This document shows positions 24,655 to 37,293 of a stretch of 64,000 nt of DNA, in pieces. The notes beneath the pieces were generated by a model, which made no database searches, was not told where the DNA came from, and saw only the letters and a list, made by a program, of their open reading frames with translations. The stretch comes from Anas platyrhynchos (taxonomy: Eukaryota; Chordata; Aves; Anseriformes; Anatidae), in the NCBI RefSeq assembly GCF_047663525.1, contig NC_092607.1, positions 4,993,001-5,057,000 on the forward strand, written 5' to 3'. The stretch's first letter is position 1; every line of letters begins with the position of its first letter. A program made the translations under genes and the position numbers.

Positions 24655-25121
24655 TGAAAACTCAATAACCAAAGTTATTAAGCAGGTATTCCTTATTATC
24701 GTGCCGGGTGTGTGTGGGACTGCTCCGCCTAACACACACCAAGGGTTACTGGCATAGGGCTTATATGAGTGAGATATATACATACCCATTTCCCCCTAAG
24801 TTTATTGCATATTAATTAGGATGAAAGAATCATTAACATAGGCTTCTGCCCCTATTCACATGAGTCCTTGGGTGGTCATCCGGCATACTCTGGTGGTCTT
24901 TTGATGAAGGCCAGAAGTCTTCCTCGCCGCTAAACGTCTGACCTTTCCTTTCTTTGACAGACTTCAGCAGTCAAGCCAGTTCATGCTGGTTCCATTATCT
25001 ATGCATACAGTCTTTTACTCGCTTATCTTTGGGGTCATCCTGTCCTTGTGGTTAACATACAATTGTGTTAGCTACACCTACAGAACCAACACCTTTTACC
25101 TTGTTCCCTGTCTCAACATCA
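24655..25121 (-). mobile_element. Solo LTR, antisense, 467 bp
   Basis: The minus strand begins TGATGTTGAGACAGG and ends GTTTTCA, with the 4-bp duplication GCAG at 24651-24654 and 25122-25125. A TATA-like CATATAAGCC lies on the minus strand near 24767-24777. It is followed by a GC-rich hairpin-like stretch and an AATAAG signal near 24695, giving U3-R-U5 order. The 4-bp duplication suggests a class I (gammaretrovirus-like) source. No internal region is attached. Confidence 0.82.
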
Positions 25122-25125
25122 GCAG

Positions 25126-28100
25126 AACTTGAGTGGGTTCCTAAGTAAAGAGAGATCTGTTTCTATTTTTCTCTGTTTGTGTTTTGTCTTGTTTTGTTTT
25201 TGGTCTCAGGACTTGTTTTCCCTGCAAAGTTAGTTTAATCAGTTAATTTTGCCAAGCAGGCTATCCCAAAGTGTTCATCATTATCACAGCAACTGTCAAG
25301 TGCATACTCTGTACCCATGGCAAATGCTGCTTCTCTTCATCCCTCATTAAAGCGTGTCTAGTTAAAGTGCATCACTCTGCCTTTACCATTGGCCAAACAC
25401 TTAAATAGAGAGAGTTATTGCAATTCAGTGGATGATAAGCTACTAAGCAGTAGCTTATCAGATGTGCAAACTAGATACCCTACATAAAATTACTGGAGTG
25501 TCTGGTTTCCCAATTAAGTGGCATATCTTGATACACTGTTATCCACAAAAGCACTCTATAAAACTTCTCTATATTGCAACACATAAGTGATGAACAGGAC
25601 AAAAAAGAGAACACATTGAAGGATGAATAGGCAATGCTCCATTAGTGGCCAAGCACTGCATGGATGATTGTTGGTCTTCATGGTTTGTTGGTGTGTCTGT
25701 TCTTACAGACCATAAGATGACATTGTTATTGCAAGTACTCTGATTGAATTGACCATTTACAGTAAATCAGACAAAAGTGAGTGTGCGATAACATCCAAAT
25801 CATCCAAATGTGAGCATACTATGATCACTGATATTACTGGCCAAAATATTGCTTTGGAAATAGCTCAAGTCTCTGTCTTTCCAATAATGTTAACAGTTTT
25901 GCAATATTGGAAGAATACTGACCAAGAGCAAACTATCTCCAATTTTTCTTAACAGCCATGTCTTTCTATTTTTTTTTTCTTTTTTTTTTTTTTTTTTTTC
26001 TGTAAGGAGTCTGAGTAACATATAAACGTCATTAAAATGACCTAATTTTAAATGTAGTACATACTTTTAGTATATGCATTTTTCTAATGTGTGTTCTAAA
26101 GATAGGATAAGCAAGAAGTTATCTTGTGTGGCCAAAGATGATAATAAAATGAAGTGAAAATGTTCCTTTGAGGGGGGGAAAAAAATGGGTATTGATTTCA
26201 TTACCTGATGATGATTACCACTTGCTGGTAGTTCTCAGATTTCCTGTAAGTCTACACTGAGGAGCTACAATTTTTCAGATTAGGTTTAAAAACTAAAATT
26301 GGTGGCAAGTGTGCAATTTCTTAAGAAAACATGTTATCAGTTTACATTTTAGAAAGCATTTGTCTCCTGCCTGCAAACGGAAGTTCTCCAGTGAACTCTG
26401 TGATCAGAATTCAATTTCTACTTTCATTTCAGGTTCAGGTTTCTTGCAACAAGATGGCCTACATTAAGAGATTTTTTTTTTTAAATATTATTAATGTTTT
26501 GTAATGTTAGAAGACTTTTTTCTAGACTCTCCAAGAAGAATCTTTCTGTTGTTGCCTGTTCAGAAAGAATATGACTCAATCTGTGTTTTCTTAACTTCAC
26601 TGTGTGTTGCAAAACCACAGCAATCATCTGAGCCCTTCTTCTGTTAATACCACTTCAGGAAGAGTGGGTAGATTGCAGAACAGCTCTTGGACTGAGCAGG
26701 AACTGAGTTGGCTGCACACAGAGCCCCAGGAACTGCTAAAGGCTGTATTAGCAAAGCGACTGTCTCAGCTTCTGCAAAATATTCATTTGAATTCTGGCCA
26801 ATACCCTAGGATGCATCCATCACTTCAAGTTGAAAACAACTGCCACAACCAAGGATTTATGTCTGTGGTGCAGATCTGAAAGAGACATATGGTTGAAAAT
26901 GCAGGCAGCATACCCGAAGAGAAAATGGTCAGAATGACTCTGCAACTTATTCCTACATCTCCCAGGGCAGGAATTGTCTTCCTACATGTTTGCAGAGACC
27001 ATGCTGTGAAAAAGCCATGATCAAGAAGGAATCAATCTAAGGGACTACCCTTTGGGTTGCCAGACATAGATTCAGATTTCATTGTGGTTTGGTTTATTCA
27101 TTGCTGTGGCAGTAATAGAAATCATAAATTTGCTCATGAAACAGAAGACTGTCTATTTCTTCTAGAAAAAGGGAGCTATAATGACAGACAGTGAATTGTA
27201 TTTTCTCCCCTAACAACATTGTTACGTAACTTTGCGACTGCAGACTGCCTCCTGCAAGAGGCAATAGCCTCAAGTTAATTTGTTGGTAAACTCTTTCAAT
27301 AAGTCAGGGATTCCCAGCTCCTCCTGTACAGAACAGACACCAGGAGCTGCTGTCCCTCACAGGTACTGCTTTTCAGATGCATCTGAGCCCTGTGCTGGCT
27401 CTGCCACAACATCTAGTGTGTTGTGCTCAGTGTCACAGAGTTACAGCACAAATCTGTGTTAACCTCATCTGCCTGAACTGTGCCAGCGATTGCTACTAAG
27501 CTTGGAAAATTGCTGAAGCTGTCTCCTGAAGAGAGACATGACCCACTCTGGTGGAACTTCATGAGAGCGTCTGCAAGTAGTTGGGAAGCGATGAACATCA
27601 GAATCCCTTAGCTCCCCGCCCTGTGGTTTGGGAGTCATGTGTGATCAGGGCAGAACAATAGCTACAAAACAAATGTCAGTGGTGATAAAGCATGGGAGGT
27701 ATGTTCTGAAAGGCAAGGGGACTGAGGGAAAACTGTCCAAGACATTTCAGTGCACTGGGTTCCCAGCTTTTAGTAAGCTCTTCAAGTGAAAATGAACATT
27801 TTCAGAAAGGTACCCAGAAAGGAATTTTCTTCCTTGATTCTCTCCCAGTGATGCTTTACAGAGGTGTCCCACAGGGACACACCTACTGAACTCCTGAAAG
27901 CCAGGCTGTCCTCCAAAGGGTGTCCCTGCAGAAAGGGTTTCATCACGGACAGCCTCTCTGCTAAGCCAAAATCTCTCCCTCACCAGGAGATGATTCAAAC
28001 TGGCCTCCTGGGCCAATTCATTTCAGAGCACTTCAGATAAGTACCTTCTTCCTGCAAAGCTTCAGTTCAGTCCAGAGTCGGTCTGGGCTGCTGCACCGTA

Positions 28101-31100
28101 ACTTGGGCACATGGTGGGAAGGGGACATGCTCTCGAGGGTTTTTATAGAGTAAGGAGGCAGCAGAGCTCCCTACCTTATTGTAGCGCAAGCCTCACAGCA
28201 CTCAGTGTGGATTTTGGTAGTTAAAAAGCTTGATTGTTTTGAAGACGTAGATGGGAGTGGATGGAGATCAGTCTTCCTGATGCTTAAAATCTCATGCTAA
28301 CATGCCATTGAGTGTTAACATTTGTTGTGTAGGGTAGGAAATGCAGCAAAATGAGAATGCTAGTGTGGCATGCAACAAAGCAGCTGGGTGTGAGTCAAAA
28401 CTTCATAAATCTCCAGGCATCTTTCAGCTGCTTTGTGTGCCCTCAGATGGGTGTACTTCAAGATCAGGGTGACCAGAGAACACATTTTTATTTTTTTTCT
28501 GTCATGAATTCCTGGTTTCTTTCTCACTTGGCTCGTCATAAAGAAATGTATTCAATAAAAAAAAGCATATATTTACTTGTTATGAATTTCCTGGCATTCC
28601 TTACTATGAAATAAACATTTGTGTGAAACCTCAAACTGCTCTTTGGGTCTCCAGGCTTTTTCAGACATCTGCACTGTGAGGAGCATGGTGCTACTGACAG
28701 GTGCAGAGAAAGGAGGGCCTGGTTTCCCTTTCCACATTACCTGTTCCTTTTCTGGATCTGCAGCGCTCTGCTCAAACTCAGTCAGAGCTGGGAATTACTT
28801 TGTATTTAGTTTTGCATTTGTAGTTCAAAGACAAAAAACATTAGATGAGTTGTCAGAAATATTGGATTGCCTAAAGTCTTCACCTTTCCCTTTACAGAGA
28901 ACCCCATGGCTGCTAGCAATGCTATTTCCTATTCTGGCCTAGTTCCCAGAAGGATGTTGTAAATTTTATTTATTTATTTATTTGGAGTGGTCTCATTTGT
29001 GACTGGTAATCTGTTTTCTGTTTGGTGTTTTGCTGTAATGCTGAATATTTTCTTAGCAACCATATTAGGCACCAGTACATCATCTGCAGTCTGCAGAGAA
29101 GCACCAACCAGAGCCACTCCGACTTGTCACATCCCTTGTTGCACAGGGAGGTCAGTTTCTGCAGGTAAATAGGGCTAGTTCTGGACTTACCTGCATGCCT
29201 AGTGTGGATCAGGGAAAGGGAGCACTGACGCTTGCTGTATATGGGTTCAGGTATCCTTCAAACATCCAGGGCTGGGAAACAGTTTGGGCCCTTTCCTTCT
29301 GTAAAATTGCCACTCACGGAGGTGACTGCACAGAACCTACAGCTGAGAGAAAAAAGAAAGATGATGGAGGGAGGGAGACACATGGCTGCCCATGGCATTC
29401 CTTGTTCCAGCAAGCTGCAGAATGGTGTCTACGTACAGTGCTGCCACTGCAACATCATTACATTGTAGGAGTGGCTCACCATGCAGTGGGTTGGAGATCC
29501 TTTACCTCCCTGGCCGAGCTAAATGCAAATGTCCTTATGTAGCCTGAATACTCCTCAAAAGAAAGTTCAGCTACTCATTCACGAATGTATTTGGTGCTGA
29601 AACTTGATTTTGTCAAATGTGCGCTTAACAAAGTGAACGCAGCTCTGGTTGTCCTTATACATGTAGAACCTGTTCTGGGAAGCCTTTGCTTTCATGCAGG
29701 CTCATGTATAAATCCCCCAGATTTTTAGCTCTTTCAGACTCTTGCCTCTCTGGTGATAATTGGCAATTAAATTGCTGTTAATTTCCCAAAGATTAGCACA
29801 TTCTAAACCCACTAAATTTTAGCAACTTGGCTATGTCTGGATCAAATCAAGCATTTCTCTCGTGCCAGGTTGTAACTGTAGCTGTGTCTTGCATGCTCAG
29901 GGTGTAAATAATCTTCTCATGCTTCTTCTAAGAAACAAGCAGCATTCTGGGACTGACCCATTTTTAAAATTTTTCGATCATCTTGAAGACACTTTGGCCT
30001 GAAATTAAGGTTTTTATGGCAATTTCATGCAGCTAACTATCTAAAACTATTATTGTTTGTAAAGAAAGCCAGGTTTGATCTTCACCTGAGATACATTTAT
30101 CCTGTTGCACTGCACAGCTGAATCATCTGGCTGTTTGACAAAGCCATTTCTCATGTTTTCATCACATTTCCCCTCTCAGATCCATCTGAATTCTAGAATA
30201 ACTCAAAAGATGATTGCTTTCATTTTGTTAACTACTGCCCATTTGTCAGAGCTCCTTCTCTAGGAAGACTGACCACTTTGGTGCATTTGTTACAGTGGCT
30301 GTATAGCACCAGCAGGTCCTATAATGATAAGCACAGCCTACACACATGCTAAGGAACCGACTCTTCTAAAGCAGACCTAACTTCTACAGACCAAGGAGGT
30401 AACAAGGAAAAAGCACAGAAGCAAGGGCCTGAATTACCAGTGATATGTAAGTGTCTGAAATTAATAGGCATTGAGCACTTAATATGTTCTCATAGCCTCG
30501 GGCAAAGTGAAAAGTCAGCTCCTTCAAACTTCGATTAAGCCCAAGTTTCCAGCAGTGAACATTCCTGCACCACCTGTATTTCTGCTGCAGGCACAGACAC
30601 AACCATGGCAATCCTCAGCACTTGCTGAGCCAGAGTGAGTGAGAGATGGCCGGAGGTAAAAGCTATCTCCTTGCAGCCATTCCTGGAGGGTTTTGGTGGT
30701 TTATGCAACGCAGAACGGTTTCACAGGAATCCATGGAGCACCCCACTGCCTCCTGGCAGCTCTATTACTAGGTCGGGTGCTGAAGGAATGGGTGATGGTG
30801 ATCAGAGTTTGACTCTGGTCTAGAGGAAAAAATGAAATATAGAACATTGGCTTTCCTGCAGCCTGAGCAACACTGTTCAGAGCTGCTGCCACCTGCAGCC
30901 TCCTGCTGGCTGGTCTGCGAGGCTCCTGTCCTGCCTGTGCACTCTGCTGGGACACTACATGTCCGAATTAGGTTAGAGTCCCAGGGGGTTCAGCCCAAGG
31001 AATTTGCTTTGCAGAAAGAGCAGAGGCCAAATTGGTATAAAAGCGGGGAAGGGGTGTGCTGCTGCTGCTTCTGCAGAGGCATCTGAAGACTTTCAACAGC

Positions 31101-33924
31101 CTCAGTGCCAGCTGCACCTCAGAGCCTGCTGTCTGCTTTTGGCTCTAGTCTTCTAGGGGGCCAAGAGCAACGCTGGGAATGATTTAGGCTGAGGAACTGT
31201 GGCCGCTGTGTACCAGCCTCAAAAACAACTGATACAATACTTCCTTGTTTCATTGGCAGTAACAGCCTTGTAAAGACAGCACCATTTGCTCCCACGACTA
31301 GCTATGTTCATTGTGGGAAGCAGAAGGTCTGGTTTAGATATCATGGTGCTGAGTGCAGTCACTCAGGAAATGAGGGAAGCTTTTTTGATGGTCCATGACA
31401 GTGACTGCCAAACCATGGAAGTTTGGAAAAAAAGTATGATTAATGATGCTGTTCCCAGGCTACACAAGTCAACTCTCCCATAATGTACTGAATTGCTCTT
31501 ATCTTCTCTGTGGATTTGCTATCATCATTAAATTAAGGCGTTGTCTCTTAAATAGATGCTTGCCAGCCCTTCTCTGGACCTTCCAGATACAGTGGTCTTT
31601 ACTGATTAACCAGCCTTTCTCATCTTGTGATCGAAGAGTATTTCCAGCTTGCTTCTGTTATATTAGCATTTAAAAATAAGATCAAAGTCTCAAGTACTCT
31701 GTTGGACTTTTTGATTCTCAAATAATTCACAGACTCAAAACAGAAATTTACTACCAGAGTGAGGGAAGTTAACTCCAACACAAGGCTACCAGGTGAACTC
31801 TCAGGATGTCTGATGAGAGTGCAACTTCATACCTTCCCTGTAAGCAATGCCATGATATGTCCAGAATAGCATTGTTGTTATTGTTGTTATTATTGTTATT
31901 ATAATCATTATTATAATTAATCCTGTGCCCAGGAGGGAAATTCTGAAAAATGCCAGGCCTCCATTTTCCAGCCATGACTATACAGAAATCCCAGTTAGGA
32001 ATGTGGATGAGCTGCACAGCATAACATAACCCAGCTGGCCACTCCAATGTTTCAAAACCTTTCCTAGCTAGCACAATAATGTGCAAATTAAAATAATACT
32101 GAATAGGTTTCCCCCTCCCAATCCCTCTGATTTTTCTACCACATCCTACCACACATTTCTGTGTGCACAGCTTATGCTGACATTCCTTGCAGTGTCTGAG
32201 TGAGGTGTTTGTTCCAGCAAAATATCTGTTGTGGCTGCAGGTGCAATGTCAGGGCTGCCTGTTTAACAGAGTGTCTTTGGTCTGTGTGAGATAGTGGATT
32301 GCTTGAAACGGCTTGTTAAAACCCACTCAGCTTTTGCCTTTTCCTCTGAGAATTATTTTGACTGCAGTCAATCATTTATAAATTTACAAAATAGAACAAT
32401 AAGTTGCTGCTTTGGAGAAATAGATGCTTTAACAAAGAGTTCTGCACCTGTGTAGCAATTTGGAACTGGATCTAACCACTTTCTTCTTTTTTCCTAGGCA
32501 ATTGTCTGAACTGCAGAACCAATAATTTATTTAATTCTGTTGATGCTTAAAAAAAACAACCAAACAAACAAACAAAAAAAAAAAAAAAAAAAAAAAAAAA
32601 CAACTAACAAACTGTTGATTTATCTCATCAAGTATCACTAATAGGTATGTGTCAACTTCCAGTTTAGGGGTTATTATGAGAAAATAATCTAAGCCATATG
32701 CTCTCATGCATCCATTTTCTTCCTATATTTGCCTGATGAAAACCTGTGACAGAAGGTGGCATTTCCAACAAATCCGAAAAAGGTTGGTTTTGGTCTTATA
32801 TCCTTAATAGATGTACCTTTGACATTTTTATCCACATGCAACTTGTTGAAACATAGACATGGAACAGAGCATTTTCTGTCAATTAAAATAGGACTTTTTG
32901 TTTATACGGATGCAATTAAAATCTTGTGTACACATTGTGCTACTCATCATCCATCCTATAACTTGACAATTCTTCCTGAGTGAGATGACACTTAAGAACA
33001 GCAATGAAACTTCAAATGCTTTTGATCCAATTAAATTGTGATCTAATTGTGATTTAATTGTGAATTAAATTTTGATCCAATCCAATTCAAGTGTGGGAAA
33101 TACTTCACTGAAAATACTGGCACCTCTGCAAATGTGACTGGCTTGCAGGCCGTTTCTGTTACAAGGAAAAGAGGCTGCTGGAACAGGTTGTACTGATGCA
33201 ATTTTCCTGATGTGCAAAAAAAGGTACGAAGTCCTCTGCTCCTGTGAATATGGGAGGAATTGAACATGAACCATGTTCTTAGCTTAGAGGACCAAGCCTT
33301 GTTTAGCTTGCTCTTTCTCAGCCATACCTAGAACTTGTCAATGCTGTCCATTCAGTTTACTTGCTGCTTTTTTAAAACCCAGATGTGTTAACCCTCTTTC
33401 TCTTCCTATTTTGTAACAGTACCCAGCAAAACCTGTCTGCATGTTACTTTGTTCCGGAATGGATTTATCTGTGGTTTTTGTTATGCAAAACAACAGGAGG
33501 GATAGTAGCAGCATCTGCATTAGGATTCATGGTCACCTGGGAACTCCCAGACAAGCTCTGGACTACAGCTGCCATGCCAGGTATGTGGAAATCTGACTCT
33601 AGTTGTGTTATGTGGGCCTGGGATCCCAAGCTGCCCATTTCTCACATACTGAATTAAACGTTTGTTTCAAAGGACATACTGTGCAGCTGCTCAGGCAGAA
33701 AGCCTAGAAAATTAACTCATGATATAGGAGAGTTAGGCTGTCTGTATCCACTGTCTGCAGTGGAATTTGGTATCCAATTTCTCAGCAACGGTTGAAAATG
33801 TCTGCAAACAGCGTATTTAAAACAGCATGGGGTCGGAGACAGCAGAACTATTCCCAAGCAGTGTGTTTAGGGTGTTGTCTTTTTTCGGGGTGCACTGCTA
33901 GAGGCTATTCAGGTAGCTGCTTTG
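25126..33924. other. Intergenic, no gene recognised
   Basis: It holds a perfect inverted repeat (25433-25460), a T-run at about 25969-25999, TTG/TTA trinucleotide repeats at about 31868-31921, an A-run at about 32573-32600, and tandem AATTGTGAT-like units at about 33028-33070. No exon set or RNA gene could be supported. Confidence 0.6.
25433..25460. repeat. 12-bp perfect inverted repeat with 4-base loop
   Basis: TGATAAGCTACT and AGTAGCTTATCA are exact reverse complements around AAGC. The stem does not extend beyond 12 bp, so it is shorter than a usual microRNA precursor. Confidence 0.7.
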
Positions 33925-34325
33925 GTCCTGCTTTCACCCGGCAGGCAGCTCAGCACCACGCAGCCATTTGCTCACAGCCCCCATCCCACTGGGACGGGGC
34001 GGAGAATCGGAGAAAAAAGGTAAAATTCATGGGTGAGATAAAGCCAGTTTAACAGGACAAAAAAGGAGAATAACAATAATAATGGTGATAAAAGAATAGC
34101 AAAGCAAGCGATGCACAGTGCCGTTGCTGGCCACCTGCCCACTGCTGCCCAGCCCCGATCTGAGCAGTGCGCCCCAGGGTTTTATCCCCACGGGATGTCC
34201 CCCCAGCCATTGGGGCCAGCCGTCCTGGCTGTGCCCCCCCAGCCACTTGTGCACCCCCAAGGCTCTAGCCTTTAGCCCTGTGCTAAAGCTAAAACACCCG
34301 TGTGTTACCAACTCAACCCAAATCC
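33925..34325 (-). mobile_element. Diverged LTR fragment, same family as the nested LTR
   Basis: The segment CCCGGCAGGCAGCTCAGC, the AGATAAAGCCAGTTTAACAGGAC block and the GCAAGCGATGCACAGTGCCG block match, in order, the nested LTR at 5607-6182 and the copy at 56444-56916. Both ends are ragged and no target duplication was found, so it is an old copy lying antisense. Confidence 0.8.
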
Positions 34326-34500
34326 CCCCCAAACCCCCTCCTAGCCCCTGCGCGGCCCCCTCCCCGCCGCGTCCCAGGCCGTGAGCGCGGCCCCCCCCCC
34401 GCGCAGCCCGGGCACCGGCGCCCCCTGGCGGCCACGGGCGGGCAGCGCTTCGGCACCGGGCCGGAGGGATTTTAGGGTGTTTGGCGGGGGGCTGCTGGCG
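34320..34500. promoter_or_regulatory. Small CpG island with CTCF-type motif
   Basis: This stretch is very GC-rich with many CpGs, unlike its surroundings. At 34418-34434 the minus strand reads GGCCGCCAGGGGGCGC, a close match to the CTCF core consensus CCASYAGRKGGCGC. CTCF at such sites can insulate domains or anchor chromatin loops. No exon was recognised next to it. Binding is inferred from the motif only. Confidence 0.55.
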
Positions 34501-34501
34501 G

Positions 34502-34948
34502 TGTGGGAATAAAAACGTTGGTTTTGCACAGAGTTACACTGTTTAGAGGGAAGGAATGTGGTATTGAGGTATGCTTGCTATAAGAAAGCTTAACAGACGG
34601 TCTTGTAAAATGCAGACAACCAGAAGCCCTAGAGCAATTAGGTGGAAATTGGGGTGTAAGAAACATTACCGCCTCAGAGAGTAAAAAAGGTAAAAGAAAT
34701 TTGATTTATAACAGGCCGGCAAACAAAAGCCGTGTATTGTCTGTGAAGCACCAGGTGGATTGTGAACCTGGATTACCCAGTCAAAAAAAAAAAAAAAAAA
34801 GTAAAAAAAAGTATATAAATGGTGTTATGGAACTAGTAGGCGCGCTCCTGCTGCTGGGACACCTGCCATTGCAATCGTGAATAAAATTGCTGCTTCACTG
34901 AGATCCTCGCCTGAGCCTATGTTATTGGCTATGGCGTGTTTCTCACAG
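34502..34948 (+). mobile_element. Probable solo LTR
   Basis: It begins TGTGGGAATAAAAACG and ends GTTTCTCACA. It has a TATA-like GTATATAAATGG near 34811-34822 and AATAAAAT near 34880-34887, spaced as U3-R-U5 on the + strand. The terminal TTTCTCACA is common in avian ERV LTRs. I found no matching target duplication, so the boundaries are approximate, and a composite or older element is possible. Confidence 0.6.
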
Positions 34949-34954
34949 TGGGGA

Positions 34955-35973
34955 AGAGGCTGGCTGGGTGGGCGTGTTCAAAGGGTCGCGGGCAACTGGT
35001 CGAGGGCCAAGTGGAGACCAGTGGCAAGGGGTTCTCCATGGGGGTCGGTTTTGGGACCGGTGCTGCTTAACACCTTTGTCATTGACAAGGACAGTGGGAT
35101 GGAGTGTGCCCTCAGCACGTGTGCCGATGACACCAGGCTGTGTGGTGCAGCCGACATGCTGGAGGGAAGGGATGCCATCCAGAGGGAGCTGGGCAGGCCT
35201 GAGGTGGGCCTGTGCAAACCTCATGAGGTTCAACAAGAGGCAAGGTCTTACACCTGGGCTGGGGCAATCCCAAGCACAAATACAAGGCTGGGCAGAGAAT
35301 GGATTGAGAGTAGCCCTCAGGATTGGGACCTGGGGGTGTTGGTTGATGGGAAGCTCAACGTGAGCCAGCAAATGTGGGCACTTGCAGCGCAGGAAGCCAA
35401 CCTGTGCTGCAGGCAGGCTGAGGGAGGTGATTCTCCCTTTCCTCTCCGCTCTCCTGAGACCCCTCCTGGAGTAATTGTGTTCAGCTCTGAGGTCCCCACA
35501 GGAGGATAGGGTTCTATTGGAGCAAGGCCAGAGGAGGGCCAAGAGGATGATCTGATGGCTGGAGCACCTCTCCTACAAAGACAGGCCAAGGGAGTTGGGG
35601 TTGTTCAGCCTGGAGAAGAGAAGGCTCCAGGGAGACCTCACAGCAGCCTGTCAGCACTTAAAAGGGGAAAGCTGGGGAGGGTCTCTTTGTCAGGGGTGTA
35701 GTGATAGGACAAGGAGTAATGGCTTTTAACTAGAAGAGGGCAGGCTCAGATTAGATGTAAGGAAGAAATTCTGTACTCTGAGGGTGGTGAGACCCTGGCC
35801 CAGGCTGCCCCAAGAAGCTGTGGGTGCCCCATCCCTGGGGGTGCCCCAGGCCAGGCTGGGGGGCCTGGGGGCAGCCTGGGCTTGCAGGACAGGTCCCTGC
35901 CCATGGCAGGGGAGGTAGAACAGGATGGTCTTTAAGGTTGCTTCCAACCCAAACCATTCTGTGACTCTGACAG
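34955..35973 (+). mobile_element. CR1 LINE fragment, about 1 kb
   Basis: The + strand follows the avian CR1 ORF2 and 3' end. The reverse-transcriptase region is seen as GSVLGPVLLNTFVIDKDSG and the ADDT box near 35125-35140. It then passes through the conserved block GGTTGTTCAGCCTGGAGAAG into the 3' end (GTCTTTAAGGTTGCTTCCAA). Frameshifts and small deletions break the frame, so it is an inactive older copy. It directly follows the LTR-like element. Confidence 0.88.
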
Positions 35974-37260
35974 CGACTCAGTGGAGAGGCCAGCAGTCCT
36001 CGCTGGGGGGCACTCCCAGGGCACAGCTGGGCTCTCACCTGCCTCAGCGTAAAGCATCAATCTGTCAGCTCCATGAGGCTCAACAGCCCTGGATTTCCAT
36101 GAACATAACATAACAGAGCAATTCGTTCCAAAGAAGCTTCACAGTGGGGGCATTTCTGTGGCAGGCTGAGCTATGACGATAGAGCCAGAGACCTCGCTGT
36201 TACCCCCTTGTTGTGCTTTTGCCTTGCTCTTCCATACTCGCCACGTGTTTCACAGCTCTTCATAGCTGCAGAATCCCAAAGAATGCAAGGATGAAAGGTG
36301 CAAAGGACAGTGAGAGATGAATGTGCACATGAACAAATCTTGAAATCCAATAGCACTGGTAAGTAAGAGGCTTTTCCTCTTTGCTTGCCTGTGCTCGGGG
36401 CAGGTGGCTCCCAGGAGTACCCTTTCCTCCTGCAGATGCTCGGCTGAGCACATGTTGTCCCTGGGAGTGGGGACAGGCTGATGGATGAATGGGGTTTCCC
36501 AGCTCTGCAGGAGACACATTTTTGTGAGACGAGTGATGTAGCTTGCACTCCAGCACATGTGCTCCAGTTACTTGAGGCTGATCAGTCCTGTCTATCTCAT
36601 GATAAATCTTGATGCATCCTGTTATTAAATCTATGTGTGGAGATCATTATTTTGTTTGATCTCTCAGTTAATGATACAAACAACCAAGCAGACTATCCGC
36701 AGCAAGAAAGATGAGTATTTGCTGTTCATTGTCAGAGGGTATTTCCCAGCCCTTGGGGTATGAGGCTGGGGGAAGGAAACAGTCATATTTTCTGGCCCAT
36801 GAGTGATTTGGACTGGATATTGGAAATGATTCAGAGAACAGCCCAATCCAGAAAGCAAATGGTACAAGTGGGGGTGATAGTCACCTTAATCTCTGTTACT
36901 CTTCCCTGCAGAGACAGCTGACAGCTACCACAAGGACCACCACAATGGAGAAGTGAGAAACAACCCGTCTGGATCTTGAATAGCATGTAATTGAAATCCC
37001 AAGTTCCAGGGTTAAGCTCTGCTTTAGGAGCAGTACCTTTCCCATGGGAAAACACTTTCACCAAGGCCTTAAGGGCTTCAGCCCTCAGGATCAGGTCCCT
37101 TCCAGAGTATAGGCGGGGGAAAACTGAGAAGACATCTACTAGAGGATGATGGCCAGAAATACCTGCAAGGTGTACCTTAACATGCAATTGCTCTAGGCAG
37201 AAAAGGGAGTAAATAAATCCACTGGTCATGTGAGAATGGCTCTCAGGAAAAGGACCTAAC

Positions 37261-37293
<33 letters not shown>

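Noticed and set aside
34877-35509. 210-codon + frame as a host gene
   Set aside because: It is the broken CR1 reverse-transcriptase region running out of the preceding LTR-like element.
36831-37229. 132-codon minus-strand open frame
   Set aside because: No recognisable domain, no matching frame in flanking DNA and no convincing splice signals. A chance frame is likely, though a decayed retroelement fragment cannot be excluded.
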